A stretch of DNA of 37,565 nucleotides from Bacillus timonensis (lineage in GTDB: Bacteria > Bacillota > Bacilli > Bacillales > Bacillaceae_L): NCBI RefSeq assembly GCF_000285535.1, contig NZ_HE610986.1, positions 813,794 to 851,358 of the forward strand. Reading direction: 5' to 3'. Positions 16,701 to 24,427 of this stretch are shown piece after piece; within the stretch, counting starts at the first letter, position 1, and the number at the start of each line of letters is the position of its first letter. Below the pieces are notes generated by a model, which worked only from the letters and a program-made list of their open reading frames with translations, had not been told where the DNA came from and ran no database searches. The position numbers were made by a program, and so were the translations under genes.

Positions 16701-19149
16701 CAGTTGTTCCTGGCTGTGCGATTCCAAAAATGTGATAGCTTTCTGCCGTTTTGCTGTTAATCATCTCCGTATTACTAATCACCGGAGGCGGAAGGGTTGT
16801 TTCCTTCATGAGTGTTGCCTGTTCGACCTCACTGCGGTTTCCGTGCTCATCCATTGCACTTGCTGTGATAAATATTTCTCCGTCATTTAGGTTGCGAAGG
16901 TCAACATTTGTCGTAAACTCCCCATTTTCATTTGCGACAGCCTCCACCGTCATTTCTGGATTCACTCCGTCAGATAGCACAATTTGTACAGTTGAACCTG
17001 AATCTGCTATTCCACGCAATGTATAGCTATTTGCGTTTTGTGTTGTGATGTTTTGCTTCGTATCCAGAACAGGCTCAGCTATGAAGGTATCTTTAGTGAT
17101 TGTCACTTGCTGCGGGTCAGAGCTGTTTTGTGCTTCATCAGTTGTAATCGCAGTAAGTGTAATATTTCCGTCTTTTAAACCAGATAAATTCAGTGCCGAC
17201 CGGAATGCACCGTTTTCGTTTGTCGTTATTTTTGTGTCCACTCTATTGTTGGCGCCATCTGTAGCGCGAATGGTTATGGTCGCATTTGGCTCAGCATTTC
17301 CCACGAGCGTAAACTCTGCCACATTTTTACCCGTAATATCTTGAAGTTCTTGAAAAACGGGAGCCTCGACCGTTGTATCCTTTTTCACAGTCAGTTTTGT
17401 CATGCCACTTTCGTTTCCGGACGAATCAATCGCTTTCGTCGTAATCGAAATCGGGCCATCGCGCAATTTTCCTAAATTGACAATTGCACTAAATTCCCCT
17501 TTTTCATTCGCAAGAACTTCGGTCGTAATCGGAGCATTCACTCCATCAAAAAAGACAATTTGCACGCGTGATGCAGGTTCTGCTGTTCCTTTCACAGGAT
17601 AAGCAGTAGCAGACTGACGGTTCATGATTTGCGTATTAATGATGTTTGGTGCATCGGTTTTTGTATCTTTTTTAATCGTTTGAGTTGCTACTACGCTCTT
17701 GTTACCAGCTTCGTCCGTGGCAGTTGCTGTGATTGTTAACGAGCCGTCTTGCAGATTGGATACGTCAATTTTGGTACCAAAGGTGCCATTTTGATTTGCC
17801 TTTACCTGTATCGTTTTTGGCGCATTTGTCTGGTCTGTAATCGTAAGGGTCACTAATGCATTTGCTTCGGTTGTGCCGGTCACGTTGAGATTTGACTGGT
17901 TGGCTGTTGACACCAAAGGAATTGGTGCAAAAGTTGGTGCTATCGGTGCCGTTGTGTCAGCAGGCGTTTCAACAGGCGTCGGCTGCTCAGTTGGTGGTGG
18001 AGCTGTTACAGTTCCTTCAGCCGGAATCGTCAACACCTGGCCAATCGATAAGTTCGTCGTTGTTAAAGTGTTCGCTGCTTGAATGACACTCACAGTGGTG
18101 CCAAATTTTTGCGAAATACTGTATAAAGTATCGCCCGCTACGACTGTATATGTTGTAGTGGCTGGTGCTGTCGGTGCTGCCACATCCGATCCCGTTGTCC
18201 CTGGGACCTTCAATACCTGGCCAACGTTCAGCACGGTTGTCGTTAAATTATTTAGTGATTTCAACTGATCGACTGTCGTACCAAATTTCATAGAAATCCC
18301 ATACAATGTATCGCCCGCCACAACGGTATACGTTGAAGTTGTTGGAGCCGGCGTTGGTGTTTCTTGCACAGGCGTAGGGGCTGGTGCCGTCACGGTTTCT
18401 TCCGCCGGTTGGGCTGTTGTTGGTGGTGGTGCGGTCGCGGTTTCTTCCACTGGCTGGGTTGTTGTCGGTTGCTCCGTCACTGTCCCTTGTGTCGGTTGGG
18501 TCGTTGTCGTGCTTGTCGCCTGCAGCTGAGGGATTCGCAACTTTTGTCCAATACTCAGCATGTCTGTTTTTAACTGGTTTGTTGTTCGTAATTGGTCGAC
18601 CGTTGTGTTATAGCGCTTGGCAATGCTATAAAGTGTGTCGCCCGAACTTACGGTATATGTGAAAAACGGCAACCGTAGTTGCTGGCCAACAAACAGCATA
18701 TCTGACGTCAGCCCATTGACTTTTTTAATCGAATCTACCGACACATTGTAGCGCTTGGCAATTGAGTACAACGTATCGCCCGCTTGCACCGTGTACATAT
18801 CATTGACAGTCTGGGTTTGCCCGCTAATTGTCTGCGCCCCTACATTTGGCCCAGTCGCTCCTAAATAAAAGGTCGTAATCAGCATCGAACCTGCCAGTAC
18901 CTTTGCAGCTCGAATCGGTATATGTGGGAACTTTTCTTTTACGAGATGACGGATTTGTGTGTTAAGGTCCTTTTTTTCCCGATAAAAATGTCCGCCAAAC
19001 TCTGATGCAAATTCTGTCATTTGAGACTCCACATAAATCACTAATGTATAATCGTCTTTATTTTTCACAAGCTTGTAACCTTGAATTTCCAAACAGAACA
19101 CCTCAATATTCAATGTTCTTCTTAGTTTCTCTACTTCTTTTTTATTCAT
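13702..19149 (-). CDS. Giant LysM / Ig-like / GH18 cell-wall protein
   Basis: About 1815 residues. Order: cytoplasmic-type N-terminus, one hydrophobic segment (KVLAGSMLITTFYLGA), four LysM domains (about 118-376), nine Ig-like repeats of ~95 residues (396-1258), LysM5, a GH18 domain (1308-1628), then LysM6-8 to the end. The GH18 motif is DGVNVDIEN (1411-1419), with Glu1418 as the expected acid and Asn where chitinases have the first inner Asp; this variant is common in YaaH/SleL-type peptidoglycan N-acetylglucosaminidases. A wall-bound muramidase-like hydrolase or spore/biofilm protein is likely. The frame opens to ATG 19248, but that part overlaps yvrJ and its terminator hairpin, so ATG 19147-19149 (MNKKEVEKL) is preferred; its ribosome site is poorly spaced. 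LysM7 and LysM8 are almost identical in DNA, a recent duplication. Confidence 0.93.
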   Translation of the reverse strand: MNKKEVEKLRRTLNIEVFCLEIQGYKLVKNKDDYTLVIYVESQMTEFASEFGGHFYREKKDLNTQIRHLVKEKFPHIPIRAAKVLAGSMLITTFYLGATGPNVGAQTISGQTQTVNDMYTVQAGDTLYSIAKRYNVSVDSIKKVNGLTSDMLFVGQQLRLPFFTYTVSSGDTLYSIAKRYNTTVDQLRTTNQLKTDMLSIGQKLRIPQLQATSTTTTQPTQGTVTEQPTTTQPVEETATAPPPTTAQPAEETVTAPAPTPVQETPTPAPTTSTYTVVAGDTLYGISMKFGTTVDQLKSLNNLTTTVLNVGQVLKVPGTTGSDVAAPTAPATTTYTVVAGDTLYSISQKFGTTVSVIQAANTLTTTNLSIGQVLTIPAEGTVTAPPPTEQPTPVETPADTTAPIAPTFAPIPLVSTANQSNLNVTGTTEANALVTLTITDQTNAPKTIQVKANQNGTFGTKIDVSNLQDGSLTITATATDEAGNKSVVATQTIKKDTKTDAPNIINTQIMNRQSATAYPVKGTAEPASRVQIVFFDGVNAPITTEVLANEKGEFSAIVNLGKLRDGPISITTKAIDSSGNESGMTKLTVKKDTTVEAPVFQELQDITGKNVAEFTLVGNAEPNATITIRATDGANNRVDTKITTNENGAFRSALNLSGLKDGNITLTAITTDEAQNSSDPQQVTITKDTFIAEPVLDTKQNITTQNANSYTLRGIADSGSTVQIVLSDGVNPEMTVEAVANENGEFTTNVDLRNLNDGEIFITASAMDEHGNRSEVEQATLMKETTLPPPVISNTEMINSKTAESYHIFGIAQPGTTVDITVSDGVNPDIITSTTANQNGEYNVAVDASALLDTSLTISAFQTSAAGITSNVSNTTVEKDTKAPTAPIFNNDEFITGTNQANYELFGKAEANTNIQIRIFNGNGQERTVTATTNENGEYRVPVDLTSFSDGDLSFELTQVDRAGNVSPAVTKTLIKDTVGPAAIQLETPLPIFSDNVLMYPIRGVGEPHATVVVEISDGVSVVTKNIETDDNGRFEEIFDLSTLRDGELTATFRATDNAGNVGESQEFILEKDTAAPAGVVTNQPSYVNTTNQSNFTITGSSVEEGATVEMVISDGTTTVRQTAQVVNGAFGANFNLSGLKDGPLTFEARQTDVAGNKSIAEATTIEKDTVVENAVATKNGFRYENLQYIYTVIGTAEANAKVEVSLFDANKNVLVTRIANADKNGFYSVDVYVDKASNVASASVRQTDTAGNTSEVTTVSMSSYTVAQGDSLYAVAKRYNTTVDSLMSLNNMTSDVIQPNQTLRLPITASEVVNLGYMYFGNTSQYVNTVNSTGHAVNIVSPSYFDINTDGTLKLTYQVDPKFIETMHRQGIRVVPFLSNHWNRDVGRAMLANKELAAQQIADAIARYNLDGVNVDIENVTDADRANYTEFVRLLREKIPPTKEVSVAVAANPNGWATGWHGSYDYTNLAKYADYLMIMAYDESYQGGDPGSVASYSWVEKSIQYALAQNVAPDKVVLGIAHFGRYWMEGQSYGGYGISNTQVQTLIDRYNGTVVFDEVSKTPKATITIKAGDPLTFVNGAALSPGTYTIWFENDESIQKKLELVGKYNIRGVGNWSLGQENKSVWNSYTTTLPNTVPVVSPIYTGPVQTYKTYTVVAGDTLWVIANRNDTTVSELKEANGMTTDSLFVGQVLRIPTDEAENVVTPTPAPPATETAAPVYTVNYTVVGGDTLSAIAAKNGTTVTAIKTANNLTSDMIYVGQVLKVPTNVVIHTVASGDTLYGIAKRYNTTVTAIKTANNLTSDILSIGQTLKIPV

Positions 19150-19183
19150 TCCTTTATTTAGGTTTTCGCCCATTAAAGCCCAA

Positions 19184-19214
19184 ACAAAAAACACCCGACT
19201 CAAGTGGTCAGGTG
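19184..19214 (-). terminator. Terminator after yvrJ
   Basis: Arms 19192-19199 and 19207-19214 pair (one G-U) with a T-run on the minus strand. The yvrJ stop codon is inside the stem, and the hairpin argues against translation of the giant gene from 19248. Confidence 0.8.
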
Positions 19215-19393
19215 CTCCATCTGTTACGATATATTTTTTTCGTTTCATATGATGGATCGGCCTTCATGCTTTTTGGCAGCATTTGAATCGAGTCAATGAC
19301 ACTATCAAGCTTCGTTTCGATTCGATGCAACAAATAGAATGTCACGACAACCGGAAAGCCAACCTCCTGAATGAAAGGCAGTAGCTGTTCCAC
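19208..19393 (-). CDS. yvrJ: YvrJ family protein
   Basis: The 61-residue product, MEQLLPFIQEVGFPVVVTFY onward with LLHRIETKLDSVIDSIQMLP, is a clear YvrJ family member: a membrane-inserting helix then an amphipathic helix. GTG at 19391-19393 follows AAAGGAGGG by about 6 nt; the upstream TTG lies inside the ribosome site. Typically encoded with DUF1659 and DUF2922 genes, as here. Function is unknown in the family; the holin-like size has been noted but nothing here proves it. Confidence 0.9.
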   Translation of the reverse strand: MEQLLPFIQEVGFPVVVTFYLLHRIETKLDSVIDSIQMLPKSMKADPSYETKKIYRNRWST

Positions 19394-19459
19394 CGAGTTC
19401 CCTCCTTTCAAACCTAATACGATTTGGCGTTTTGTTCGAACCTCCCATTTAAAAATAAA

Positions 19460-19482
19460 GCCAACTCCCTATGAGAGCTGGC
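19460..19482 (-). terminator. Hairpin between DUF2922 and yvrJ
   Basis: GCCAACTC and GAGCTGGC pair (one G-U) and TTTATTTTT follows on the minus strand, so part of the transcripts should end before yvrJ. Confidence 0.8.
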
Positions 19483-19493
19483 CCTGTTCTATA

Positions 19494-19709
19494 TTAGATT
19501 TCAACTGCTTCAATATTGCGTTCCACAACACGAGCGCCTTTTTTCGCAGTAATCGGACCACCAGGTGTTAGAAACACATCTGATGAAACGATTAAATCCA
19601 TTGCAGCCGTAACCGCTGCTGGATCAACTGGTTCCTTTGGATTTTCAATCGAAACAGTTGCTGTTTTTCCAGCCTCATTTGTAAATTGCATTTCAAGTGT
19701 TTTCGCCAC
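19494..19709 (-). CDS. DUF2922 family protein
   Basis: The 71-residue product matches DUF2922 over its whole length: TLEMQFTNEAGKTATVSI, PVDPAAVTAAMDLIVSSDVF and a C-terminal VVERNIEAVEI. GTG at 19707-19709 has an AAGGGGG site. It follows the DUF1659 gene by 36 bp and precedes yvrJ, the conserved Bacillaceae trio. Function unknown; the trio is near genes of cell-surface proteins here. Confidence 0.9.
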   Translation of the reverse strand: MAKTLEMQFTNEAGKTATVSIENPKEPVDPAAVTAAMDLIVSSDVFLTPGGPITAKKGARVVERNIEAVEI

Positions 19710-19745
19710 TTTTTATTCCCCCTTTTCATAGATTTTGATTAAAAA

Positions 19746-19976
19746 TTACTGACCATCGCCTGCCAGCATGTAGCTGTCATTGCGCTCGATGTTGAAAAGC
19801 TGTAAACTTTGTAATCCTTCGATTGCAACGGCAACGGAATACAACTGATCAGCTGTTGAAGCAGGGTTAATATTATTGTAGTTTTTATTTTTGTAGATTA
19901 CCTTTCCCTTGCCATCAACACCATTTTCAAATACTAAGCGTAACTGTGTACTTTGAATGTCCTGTGTTGCTGCCAT
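19746..19976 (-). CDS. DUF1659 family protein
   Basis: The 76-residue product (MAATQDIQSTQLRLVFENGV, then YNNINPASTADQLYSVAVAI) is a DUF1659 member. ATG at 19974-19976 is preferred to the in-frame GTG at 19985, which is part of the AAAGGAGGTGA ribosome site. First gene of the DUF1659-DUF2922-yvrJ group. Function unknown. Confidence 0.9.
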   Translation of the reverse strand: MAATQDIQSTQLRLVFENGVDGKGKVIYKNKNYNNINPASTADQLYSVAVAIEGLQSLQLFNIERNDSYMLAGDGQ

Positions 19977-19989
19977 GTCCCTCACCTCC

Positions 19990-20421
19990 TTTACACTAAT
20001 GTTATAGAGAGGTAAGGGGCAAAAAGGGGCATCGAATTTAACTTTATTAAAAATTTCTATATTTTAGTGAGTAATGAAATGAAACAGAATTTGTGTAGAT
20101 TTTAAACCAAGGGGGAATTAAGTTAAAGCCTCCGGCGGATGCCACAGATTTTCAAAGGATGTTTTTCGGGCAGACGCGAAAAGATCTGGGTGCAAATACG
20201 CCAAGGCGTTTTTGATAAAAAGACAAAAAAAATACCTCCATAAAGGAGGTCCAACAAAATATATAAAACAAAGGGGGGGGGAATACACTATTCATCATTA
20301 CCTGATTTCAACGAACTTATACATCCTAATTATCTAGAAATAAAAAAATCTTTTCATTTCCAATAATTTCTGCCCAGTGGCTCATACTATTTCGTACATA
20401 TCCATTTGTTGAGGTGGACCC
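19990..20421. other. Intergenic region with conserved-looking structured segment and hairpin
   Basis: A GC-richer segment (about 20125-20215, starting AAAGCCTCCGGCGGATG) stands out from AT-rich flanks. A hairpin ACCTCC/GGAGGT at about 20233-20252 has TTTTTTTT on its minus-strand side, so it can act as a leftward terminator although no gene lies immediately to its right on that strand. A short G-run (8 G) is at about 20273-20280. I recall the segment type as a Bacillus extragenic repeat but cannot confirm. Confidence 0.4.
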
Positions 20422-22776
20422 ATGATTTCGATTTTTATGTCCGAATACAATATTTCTTATACGCTTTTTTCCATATTCATTGCGCTAACTTCCAGTATTA
20501 TCTGCTTTGATATCGCGTTAAATATCGTGCCAAAGTCAAACAAACAAATTGGAGTACTTTGGGCTATTCTTGCTGCCTTTACCTTTAGTCTTGGTACAAA
20601 GACCGCTTTTCTTGTTGGAATTTCTGGCCTTATAGAGTCCTCTACTCTCGGTTTTCGAGTTCCAGGTGTTGCATTATCATTTACGATTTTGTTTGCAACC
20701 AGTTTTCTTGGAATTATTTTACTTATCAAAAGAACTATGCCTTTTATTGTGGCAGGCATTCTATTTACAATTGGAAGCAGCGCAGCTTATTTCATTATTA
20801 GCATCTCAAACAATACGTTTTTTCTTTCTTTTTCAAATAAGTGGTTTTTACTAGGGGTGTTTAGTTGTTTTCTTTTTAGCACGGTAGGTAGCTTCTTCTT
20901 CAAAAAAGAACTACGGAACAATACTCCTTCTAAAAAGTGGTTTGTCGGTTTGTTTTTTGGAATTTCGATTATTGTCCTCCACCACACATCTACGAAAGGC
21001 CTCAAACTTATGATTGTGGGGCATCCCTTTTCCGGTGGTGTGATTGTTCCTTACCTATTATTAAGTGTGTATTTATTTATGTTTATTGCCTTTCTCGGTA
21101 ATCGATATCACCAAAAACTGCAAGCAGAGCAGCTAAAATGGAGAAGTCAGGAACGCTATTATCGTTCTCTCTATGAGTTAAATCCGCTCGCCATTATCAT
21201 GTTGGACCCATCAGGAAAAGTGATTAATATTAATGAAATGGCCGAAAGAGTGGCAATGATGGATAAAAAGGAAGTTCTCGGTAAGCACTTTTCCTGTTTT
21301 CTACCGGAACATGTCGTAGCTTTTACGAATCAGCAGTTTGAAACAGCATTGACTGGTGAAGTTGTGGAATACGAAATTCAAATGTACAATGCCTCCGGCG
21401 AAATCATCGATGTATATGTACGTAATATTCCGATTGCGTTAGATAATCAGATTCATGGCATTTATGGAATGATTAAAGACATTACGGAAGAAAAGAGGAA
21501 TATGGAGAAGGTGCAATTCATGGCCTACCATGCACCCCTAACAAACCTACCAAGTAAGCGGAAACTAGTAGAGGATGTTTCCGATAAAATTGGAAACCGG
21601 ATTCCTTTTAGCCTTATTTATCTCGATTTGAACGGATTTAAAAAGACAAATGACCGCTACGGACATTTAGCTGGTGATGCCGTTTTAAAAGAGATCGCCA
21701 AACGGCTTAAGGAAAACGACAATGATGGTGTTGCCTACCATATCGGTGGGGATGAATTTGCCATTACCCTTCCAGTGGTGAATTATGCAGAGATTGAAAC
21801 AATTGTGGATGCCCTCTCAAAAGTTATCCGCCAGCCCATCACTTTTCATGATTTTACCTTAATGGTTTTTGCGAGCATTGGCATTGCGCGTTTCCCTGAT
21901 GATGCGAAATCCATGGAAGAATTGATGCAGAGAGCAGACCTGGCGATGTATGCTTCCAAGGAACACGGCAGGGGTGAACTTGTGTTTTATCATGAAACGC
22001 TTTTAAAAAGGGTAGAGGAACGGTTTTTAATTGAGCAGGATTTGAAGCAGGCCCTTAAAAATCAGGAGTTTGAGATTTATTTTCAGCCTCAAGTTGAAAT
22101 CCGCACAGGAAAACTCCATGGTGCTGAAGCCTTATTACGCTGGAATCATCCTCAAAAAGGAATGCTCCAACCAGAGGTTTTTATCCATGTATTAGAGGAT
22201 ACTGGGTTGATTGTGGATGTGAGCGAGTGGATTATTTCGCAGGTGTTGGATTCCATTCACACGTGGGCGAACGCGGGGTGTCTTTTCAACCATATTTCTG
22301 TGAACGTTTCGGCGAAGCATTTTGAAAAGCACAGTTTGTTTAATTTCATCCAGGATGCAAACAAGGGAAGCGAGATTTGCCTCCAGCGCCTGAATATTGA
22401 AATTACCGAAAGTGTTTTAATCAATTTGGACAAATCGATTGAATCCGTTAAACAATTAAAGAAACTGGGTATTAGCATCAGCCTTGACGACTTTGGTACA
22501 GGCTACAGCTCCCTCAGTGTTCTTCATCAATTGCCCATTGACTGCTTAAAAATCGACAAATCCTTTATCAAAAACTTTAACACCGATTCCAAAATCTTAA
22601 TCCAAATGATCCTGCAAATGGCGAAAAAACTAAACGTCGAAGTAGTCGCCGAAGGCATCGAAACCAAACAACAACTCACCTTCCTCATCAAAGAAGGCTG
22701 CACCTACGGCCAAGGCTACTACTTCAGCAAACCCCTCCCACGAGCAGAATTCGAACAAAAGTGGCTGAAGAAGTGA
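20422..22776 (+). CDS. Membrane c-di-GMP protein: MHYT-like, PAS, GGDEF and EAL domains
   Basis: The 784-residue product has seven N-terminal membrane helices (to about 225), a PAS domain (245-355), GGDEF (365-520) and EAL (530-784). The membrane part has MHYT-like spacing but only LHHTSTKG retains the histidines, so metal binding is doubtful. The cyclase site is GGDEF (442-446) with Asp402; no RxxD inhibitory site precedes it and the usual D-P-L-T is A-P-L-T. The phosphodiesterase site looks complete: EAL (569-571), SVNVSAKHF, IEITES, DDFGTGYSSL, LKIDKSF, AEGIET. Net activity is therefore likelier to be degradation of c-di-GMP. ATG 20422 follows GAGGTGG. The last ~180 bp are C-rich at third positions, unlike the start. 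Confidence 0.93.
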   Translation: MISIFMSEYNISYTLFSIFIALTSSIICFDIALNIVPKSNKQIGVLWAILAAFTFSLGTKTAFLVGISGLIESSTLGFRVPGVALSFTILFATSFLGIILLIKRTMPFIVAGILFTIGSSAAYFIISISNNTFFLSFSNKWFLLGVFSCFLFSTVGSFFFKKELRNNTPSKKWFVGLFFGISIIVLHHTSTKGLKLMIVGHPFSGGVIVPYLLLSVYLFMFIAFLGNRYHQKLQAEQLKWRSQERYYRSLYELNPLAIIMLDPSGKVININEMAERVAMMDKKEVLGKHFSCFLPEHVVAFTNQQFETALTGEVVEYEIQMYNASGEIIDVYVRNIPIALDNQIHGIYGMIKDITEEKRNMEKVQFMAYHAPLTNLPSKRKLVEDVSDKIGNRIPFSLIYLDLNGFKKTNDRYGHLAGDAVLKEIAKRLKENDNDGVAYHIGGDEFAITLPVVNYAEIETIVDALSKVIRQPITFHDFTLMVFASIGIARFPDDAKSMEELMQRADLAMYASKEHGRGELVFYHETLLKRVEERFLIEQDLKQALKNQEFEIYFQPQVEIRTGKLHGAEALLRWNHPQKGMLQPEVFIHVLEDTGLIVDVSEWIISQVLDSIHTWANAGCLFNHISVNVSAKHFEKHSLFNFIQDANKGSEICLQRLNIEITESVLINLDKSIESVKQLKKLGISISLDDFGTGYSSLSVLHQLPIDCLKIDKSFIKNFNTDSKILIQMILQMAKKLNVEVVAEGIETKQQLTFLIKEGCTYGQGYYFSKPLPRAEFEQKWLKK

Positions 22777-22892
22777 ACCACGGGGACTTCTACTGGTTCA
22801 TGTTTTGCGGCGAACCATGGGGGGTGAACCACAGGGACGGTTCTCGTGGTCCACCACGATAGTGGAGCCACAAGAACCGTCCCCCTGGTACC
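22775..22892. repeat. Three REP-like elements, last one inverted
   Basis: GAACCAC...GGTTCA at 22775-22800 overlaps the stop codon of the GGDEF/EAL gene. A second at 22826-22852 has the standard GGGACGGTTC core. The third at about 22864-22892 is in inverse orientation (GAACCGTCCC core), so elements two and three face each other. Confidence 0.8.
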
Positions 22893-23008
22893 TATAAGAA
22901 GAGGTGTGACAGAAGCTTAATCCAACCAAAAAAGGCAAGCCATAGGGGGATGCTTAGTGTTGTTCCCCAGACCATTCCAACTGCTAGTTGATTCGTATTC
23001 TCTTCCAT
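22892..23008 (-). CDS. Small membrane protein, 38 residues
   Basis: MEENTNQLAVGMVWGTTLSI leads into one hydrophobic segment PLWLAFFGWIKLLSHLFL. ATG at 23006-23008 has a GGAGG site 7 nt upstream. The single-span layout with an acidic N-terminus is typical of Bacillus membrane microproteins. It is not recognised. Its stop codon touches the REP-like pair. Confidence 0.65.
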   Translation of the reverse strand: MEENTNQLAVGMVWGTTLSIPLWLAFFGWIKLLSHLFL

Positions 23009-23110
23009 CACATTCGCCTCCTCGATTGATCTTGTCTTATCTATATTATAACCCGAATAATGATAGCGCTTTCAGAAAACTTCACAACAAATTCTGCTAA
23101 ATTCCATCAA

Positions 23111-23139
23111 AAAAAGGAGCGTTATACCCACAGCTCCCT
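23111..23139 (-). terminator. Terminator of glpP
   Basis: AAAGGAGC (about 23112-23120) pairs with GCTCCCTTT (23131-23139) with a bulge; a run of seven T follows on the minus strand. The stop codon lies in the loop. Confidence 0.75.
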
Positions 23140-23658
23140 TTTCGATGTAGTAATGGCTGTCGCCCCAGCATCGAGCGCATTTTGGACCTCTTCTTTTGTC
23201 CGGATAAGTCCACCTGCTAGCACCGGAATGTTCAGCCTTTCCTTCACTTCCTTGATCATCCATGGCATCGCCCCAGGCAGTACCTCAATATAATCAGGTT
23301 TATTTTTGGCGATTAGCTTGTAACTCTTTTCAAGTGCATGTGTATCAATCAAAAACATTCGTTGAATCGCGCAAACCCCTTTTTGCTTCGCCTTTTGGAT
23401 GACACTAGACTTCGTCGAAATCAATCCATACGGTTGGAACTCTTGACAAATATATTCTGTCGCATATTCATCACTTTTTATCCCATGTACCATATCCACA
23501 TGATAGATCATCTTCTTACCATGAAGTCCAGCCATCTTATTTATATTTTTTAACTGAGCAATGTGAATTTCTGTAAAAATACCAATTTCATATTTACTTT
23601 TTAAAAAGTCCTCAAACTCCTTCATTGTCGTAGATGCAGGCAAAATACTTTGGTTCAA
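23122..23658 (-). CDS. glpP: Glycerol-3-phosphate responsive antiterminator
   Basis: GlpP, when bound to glycerol-3-phosphate, lets RNA polymerase pass leader terminators of glpFK and glpD and stabilises their mRNA. The 178-residue protein has the family TIM-barrel-like pattern: LPASTTMKEFEDFLKS, IFTEIHIAQLKNI, KKMIYHVDMVHGIKSDEYAT, IQRMFLIDTHALEKS, PDYIEVLPGAMPWMI, IPVLAGGLIRTKEEVQNAL and ATAITTS. The start is TTG at 23656-23658, behind a GGGGGGAG site; further upstream the frame reads through a terminator hairpin. No glpF, glpK or glpD follows on this strand, unlike in B. subtilis. The leader is described separately. Confidence 0.93.
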   Translation of the reverse strand: MNQSILPASTTMKEFEDFLKSKYEIGIFTEIHIAQLKNINKMAGLHGKKMIYHVDMVHGIKSDEYATEYICQEFQPYGLISTKSSVIQKAKQKGVCAIQRMFLIDTHALEKSYKLIAKNKPDYIEVLPGAMPWMIKEVKERLNIPVLAGGLIRTKEEVQNALDAGATAITTSKRELWV

Positions 23659-23712
23659 CCGTCTCCCCCCTCTTTCTCCATCCTCTATTAGTAGTATAGC
23701 TTTCTGTTTCGA

Positions 23713-23746
23713 GCAAAAAAAGACCCCGCTCGAAGATGAGCAGGGC
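23713..23746 (-). terminator. Intrinsic terminator in the glpP leader
   Basis: GAGCAGGGC (23738-23746) and CCCCGCTC (23724-23731) pair around a short loop and are followed by TTTTTTT on the minus strand, about 56 nt before the glpP start codon. It may be an attenuator. Confidence 0.8.
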
Positions 23747-23886
23747 AAAAGAGAAAAAAGTCTACAGGTAAAATATATAGTCAAATGTAGAAAACCCCCA
23801 TTCTCTACATTAACTAACAATAGTTCCTTACTAGTTTGGCGGTCATACGACCAATCTAGTATTTTACTATAATTATATAGTACCAA
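23747..23886 (-). promoter_or_regulatory. Structured glpP leader
   Basis: Two further hairpins precede the terminator on the minus strand: one of ACTAG-TT-GGTC with GACC-AA-CTAGT (23830-23860) and one of ATGTAGA with TCTACAT (23785-23810). A TATAAT lies just before them at about 23874. The set resembles a riboregulated leader, but no known riboswitch consensus was recognised. Confidence 0.5.
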
Positions 23887-24150
23887 TGTATTAGAGAAAT
23901 GTATATTGGGAAAATCGATGTAAATTTATAGCGAATATTAGGGTTTTTTTGAGGCAACTTTCCTAAAAAGGGGGTTTTTTAGCGATTTTTGTCTAAAATT
24001 ACATGAAAATTTTAATTTTTCTTCAACATAATTCCACATTTTTAGCAACTCGGACATGCTATCCTTTATATACTAGTTTCAGATAATTCAAAATAAATAC
24101 AACTCAAAAAATAGAGATCATTTTTTTAGGATTGGGGAGGAGTGCTAAAA

Positions 24151-24309
24151 TTGTTTTATTACAAATTTAAAGAAGTACGGACACCTTTACGTATTTTTGG
24201 AATTCGATTTTATAAACGACTCCAGGATCGAATTTATTTTATCAGACTCGGTAGTGGACCACGCCGTCCATTTTTAACTCGATTAAGTAAATTTACTGCT
24301 AGGGCTTAG
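24151..24309 (+). CDS. Small basic protein, 52 residues
   Basis: The TTG start at 24151 follows a GGGGAGGAG site by about 8 nt. The product has many arginines and aromatics: MFYYKFKEVRTPLRIFGIRF, then RIYFIRLGSGPRRPFLTRL. The stop codon lies in the loop of a good terminator (24297-24324). Site, terminator and amphipathic basic pattern support a real gene. It looks like a nucleic-acid or membrane-surface binder, but no family is recognised. Confidence 0.65.
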   Translation: MFYYKFKEVRTPLRIFGIRFYKRLQDRIYFIRLGSGPRRPFLTRLSKFTARA

Positions 24310-24324
24310 GCTCTGGCTTTTTTA
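24297..24324 (+). terminator. Terminator of the small basic protein gene
   Basis: GCTAGGGC and GCTCTGGC pair (two G-U) around TTAG, followed by TTTTTT. Confidence 0.8.
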
Positions 24325-24427
24325 TGCTTTAAAAGTATTTAAATATAAAGTTTTAACTTGTACTAGGACAACTTTTAGAGAGCATATCCATAATAGTAAA
24401 CAAGCTTAAGGGGGCTTTTGTTTACAT

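Noticed and set aside
13707-18662. Many antisense and shifted open frames of 60-110 residues in the giant LysM gene
   Set aside because: They mirror the repeated domains, have no ribosome sites, and the sense protein has clear domains along its length.
19150-19248. N-terminal extension of the giant gene to ATG 19248
   Set aside because: It overlaps yvrJ and reads through that gene's terminator hairpin, giving non-family sequence.
20125-20225. c-di-GMP (GEMM) riboswitch before the GGDEF/EAL gene
   Set aside because: Only AAAGCCTCCGG resembles the riboswitch; the other conserved helices and tetraloop receptor are not present.
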